Below, in pieces: positions 6,194 through 6,904 of a DNA stretch of 6,904 nt; position 1 is the stretch's first letter; every line of letters starts with the position of its first letter. Made by a program: the position numbers and the translations under genes. Source of the DNA: Planctomycetota bacterium. GTDB taxonomy: Bacteria; Planctomycetota; Brocadiia; JAJRTI01. A model generated the notes under the pieces. It was not told the DNA's origin. It saw only the letters and a list, made by a program, of their open reading frames with translations, and did no database searches. The stretch spans positions 1 to 6,904 of the forward strand of contig JAJRTI010001001.1 of the NCBI GenBank assembly GCA_024278415.1. Reading direction: 5' to 3'.

Positions 6194-6199
6194 TGAGTA

Positions 6200-6904
6200 T
6201 TGGCACAACTGGAACACATCGAAGCGATTGAAAAGCGCCTCTGGGGCGCGGCGGACACGCTGCGCGCCAACTCGAACTACGCCAGCAATGAGTATTTCCT
6301 GCCTGTGATGGGGCTGGTCTTCCTGCGTCATGCTTACAGCCGCTACCTCGCGGTGAAGGACGACATCGAGGCAAACCTGCCCTCCCGCGGCGGCAAGAAG
6401 CGGGCGCTCAGCAAGGAGGATTTCTCCCAACGGAGCGCCATCTTCCTCCAGCCCAAGGCCCAGTTCGACTACCTCGTGGCTCTGCCCGACAGCGAGGACC
6501 GCGCCAAGGCGATCATCGAGGCGATGGAGTCGATCGAGCGCGACTACGACAACCTGCGCGGCGTCCTGCCCAAGAGCGAATACCAGGAACTGGACAACGA
6601 CGTCCTCGGCCAGCTCCTGCGCACGCTCAATCCCGACGAACTCAAGCGAGTTTCGGGCGACGTGTTCGGCCGCATCTACGAGTACTTCCTCACCCAGTTC
6701 GCCGACCAGAAGGCCCACGACGGCGGCGAGTTCTTCACGCCCGTCTCGCTGGTGTCGCTCATCGCCCACGTGCTCGACCCCGAGGGCGGCACGGTGCTCG
6801 ATCCCGCTTGCGGCTCCGGCGGTATGTTCGTGCAGAGCGCGCGCACCGTGGAAGAGCATGGGGAGAACCCGACGGAGCGGCTCACCTTCCGCGGCTTGGA
6901 GAAA
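6200..6904 (+). CDS. hsdM: Type I restriction-modification DNA methyltransferase subunit M (3' end outside window)
   Basis: The first 235 residues of an N6-adenine methyltransferase are present; family members are usually about 500 residues, so roughly half is missing at the window edge. HsdM transfers a methyl group from S-adenosylmethionine to adenine and works in a complex with the specificity subunit HsdS, and with HsdR for cleavage. The helical HsdM N-terminal domain spans about 5-140 (IEKRLWGAADTLRANS, then EYFLPVMGLVFLRHA). The catalytic domain begins at about 150 with GRIYEYFL, then GEFFTP (176-181) and the SAM-binding motif I DPACGSGG (201-208). The catalytic NPPY/F motif would lie beyond the edge. 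The frame is intact throughout. Translation starts at TTG with GGAG six bases upstream. A separate promoter and a 135-base gap set it apart from the preceding genes; hsdS and hsdR are expected downstream but cannot be seen. Confidence 0.96.
   Translation, partial: MAQLEHIEAIEKRLWGAADTLRANSNYASNEYFLPVMGLVFLRHAYSRYLAVKDDIEANLPSRGGKKRALSKEDFSQRSAIFLQPKAQFDYLVALPDSEDRAKAIIEAMESIERDYDNLRGVLPKSEYQELDNDVLGQLLRTLNPDELKRVSGDVFGRIYEYFLTQFADQKAHDGGEFFTPVSLVSLIAHVLDPEGGTVLDPACGSGGMFVQSARTVEEHGENPTERLTFRGLEK

Overview
The window comes from a GC-rich bacterium, most probably Planctomycetota or another PVC-group lineage. The evidence is an H-Xn-DG pseudopilin-like protein, a tandem-FHA/HEAT membrane protein, HEAT-bearing exported proteins and palindromic intergenic repeats. 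This placement is inferred from gene content, not from a marker gene. All five supported genes are on the + strand.

Layout: positions 1-338 are non-coding, with two short hairpins at the left edge, a G/T-rich degenerate repeat and a possible extended -10 promoter. A pseudopilin-like gene follows (339-944). Next is a 593-residue membrane protein (978-2759) with two cytoplasmic FHA domains, a zinc ribbon, one membrane span and five extracytoplasmic HEAT repeats. A 153-base spacer (2760-2912) contains a perfect 16-bp tandem repeat. It is followed by an exported Cys-rich parallel beta-helix protein (2913-4022). The stop codon of that gene overlaps the start of a 681-residue protein (4019-6064) combining a signal peptide, HEAT-like repeats, a thioredoxin-like CGQC domain and a CcdA/DsbD-type electron-transfer membrane domain. 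After a 135-base promoter-bearing gap, a type I restriction-modification gene, hsdM, starts at a TTG codon (6200) and runs off the right edge.

The central genes can be read as a cell-envelope module. The FHA protein would sense phosphothreonine inside the cell and present a HEAT scaffold outside. The beta-helix protein and the HEAT-thioredoxin-CcdA protein are translationally coupled. The former has eight cysteines, three of them stacked on successive helix rungs, and the latter is built to carry reductant across the membrane to a periplasmic thioredoxin domain. A dedicated substrate/reductase pair is therefore a reasonable but untested hypothesis. The hsdM gene appears to be a separate transcription unit and the first visible gene of a restriction-modification locus.

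No RNA gene, CRISPR array, transposase or phage gene was seen. The domain combinations in the two large genes are the most unusual content of the window.
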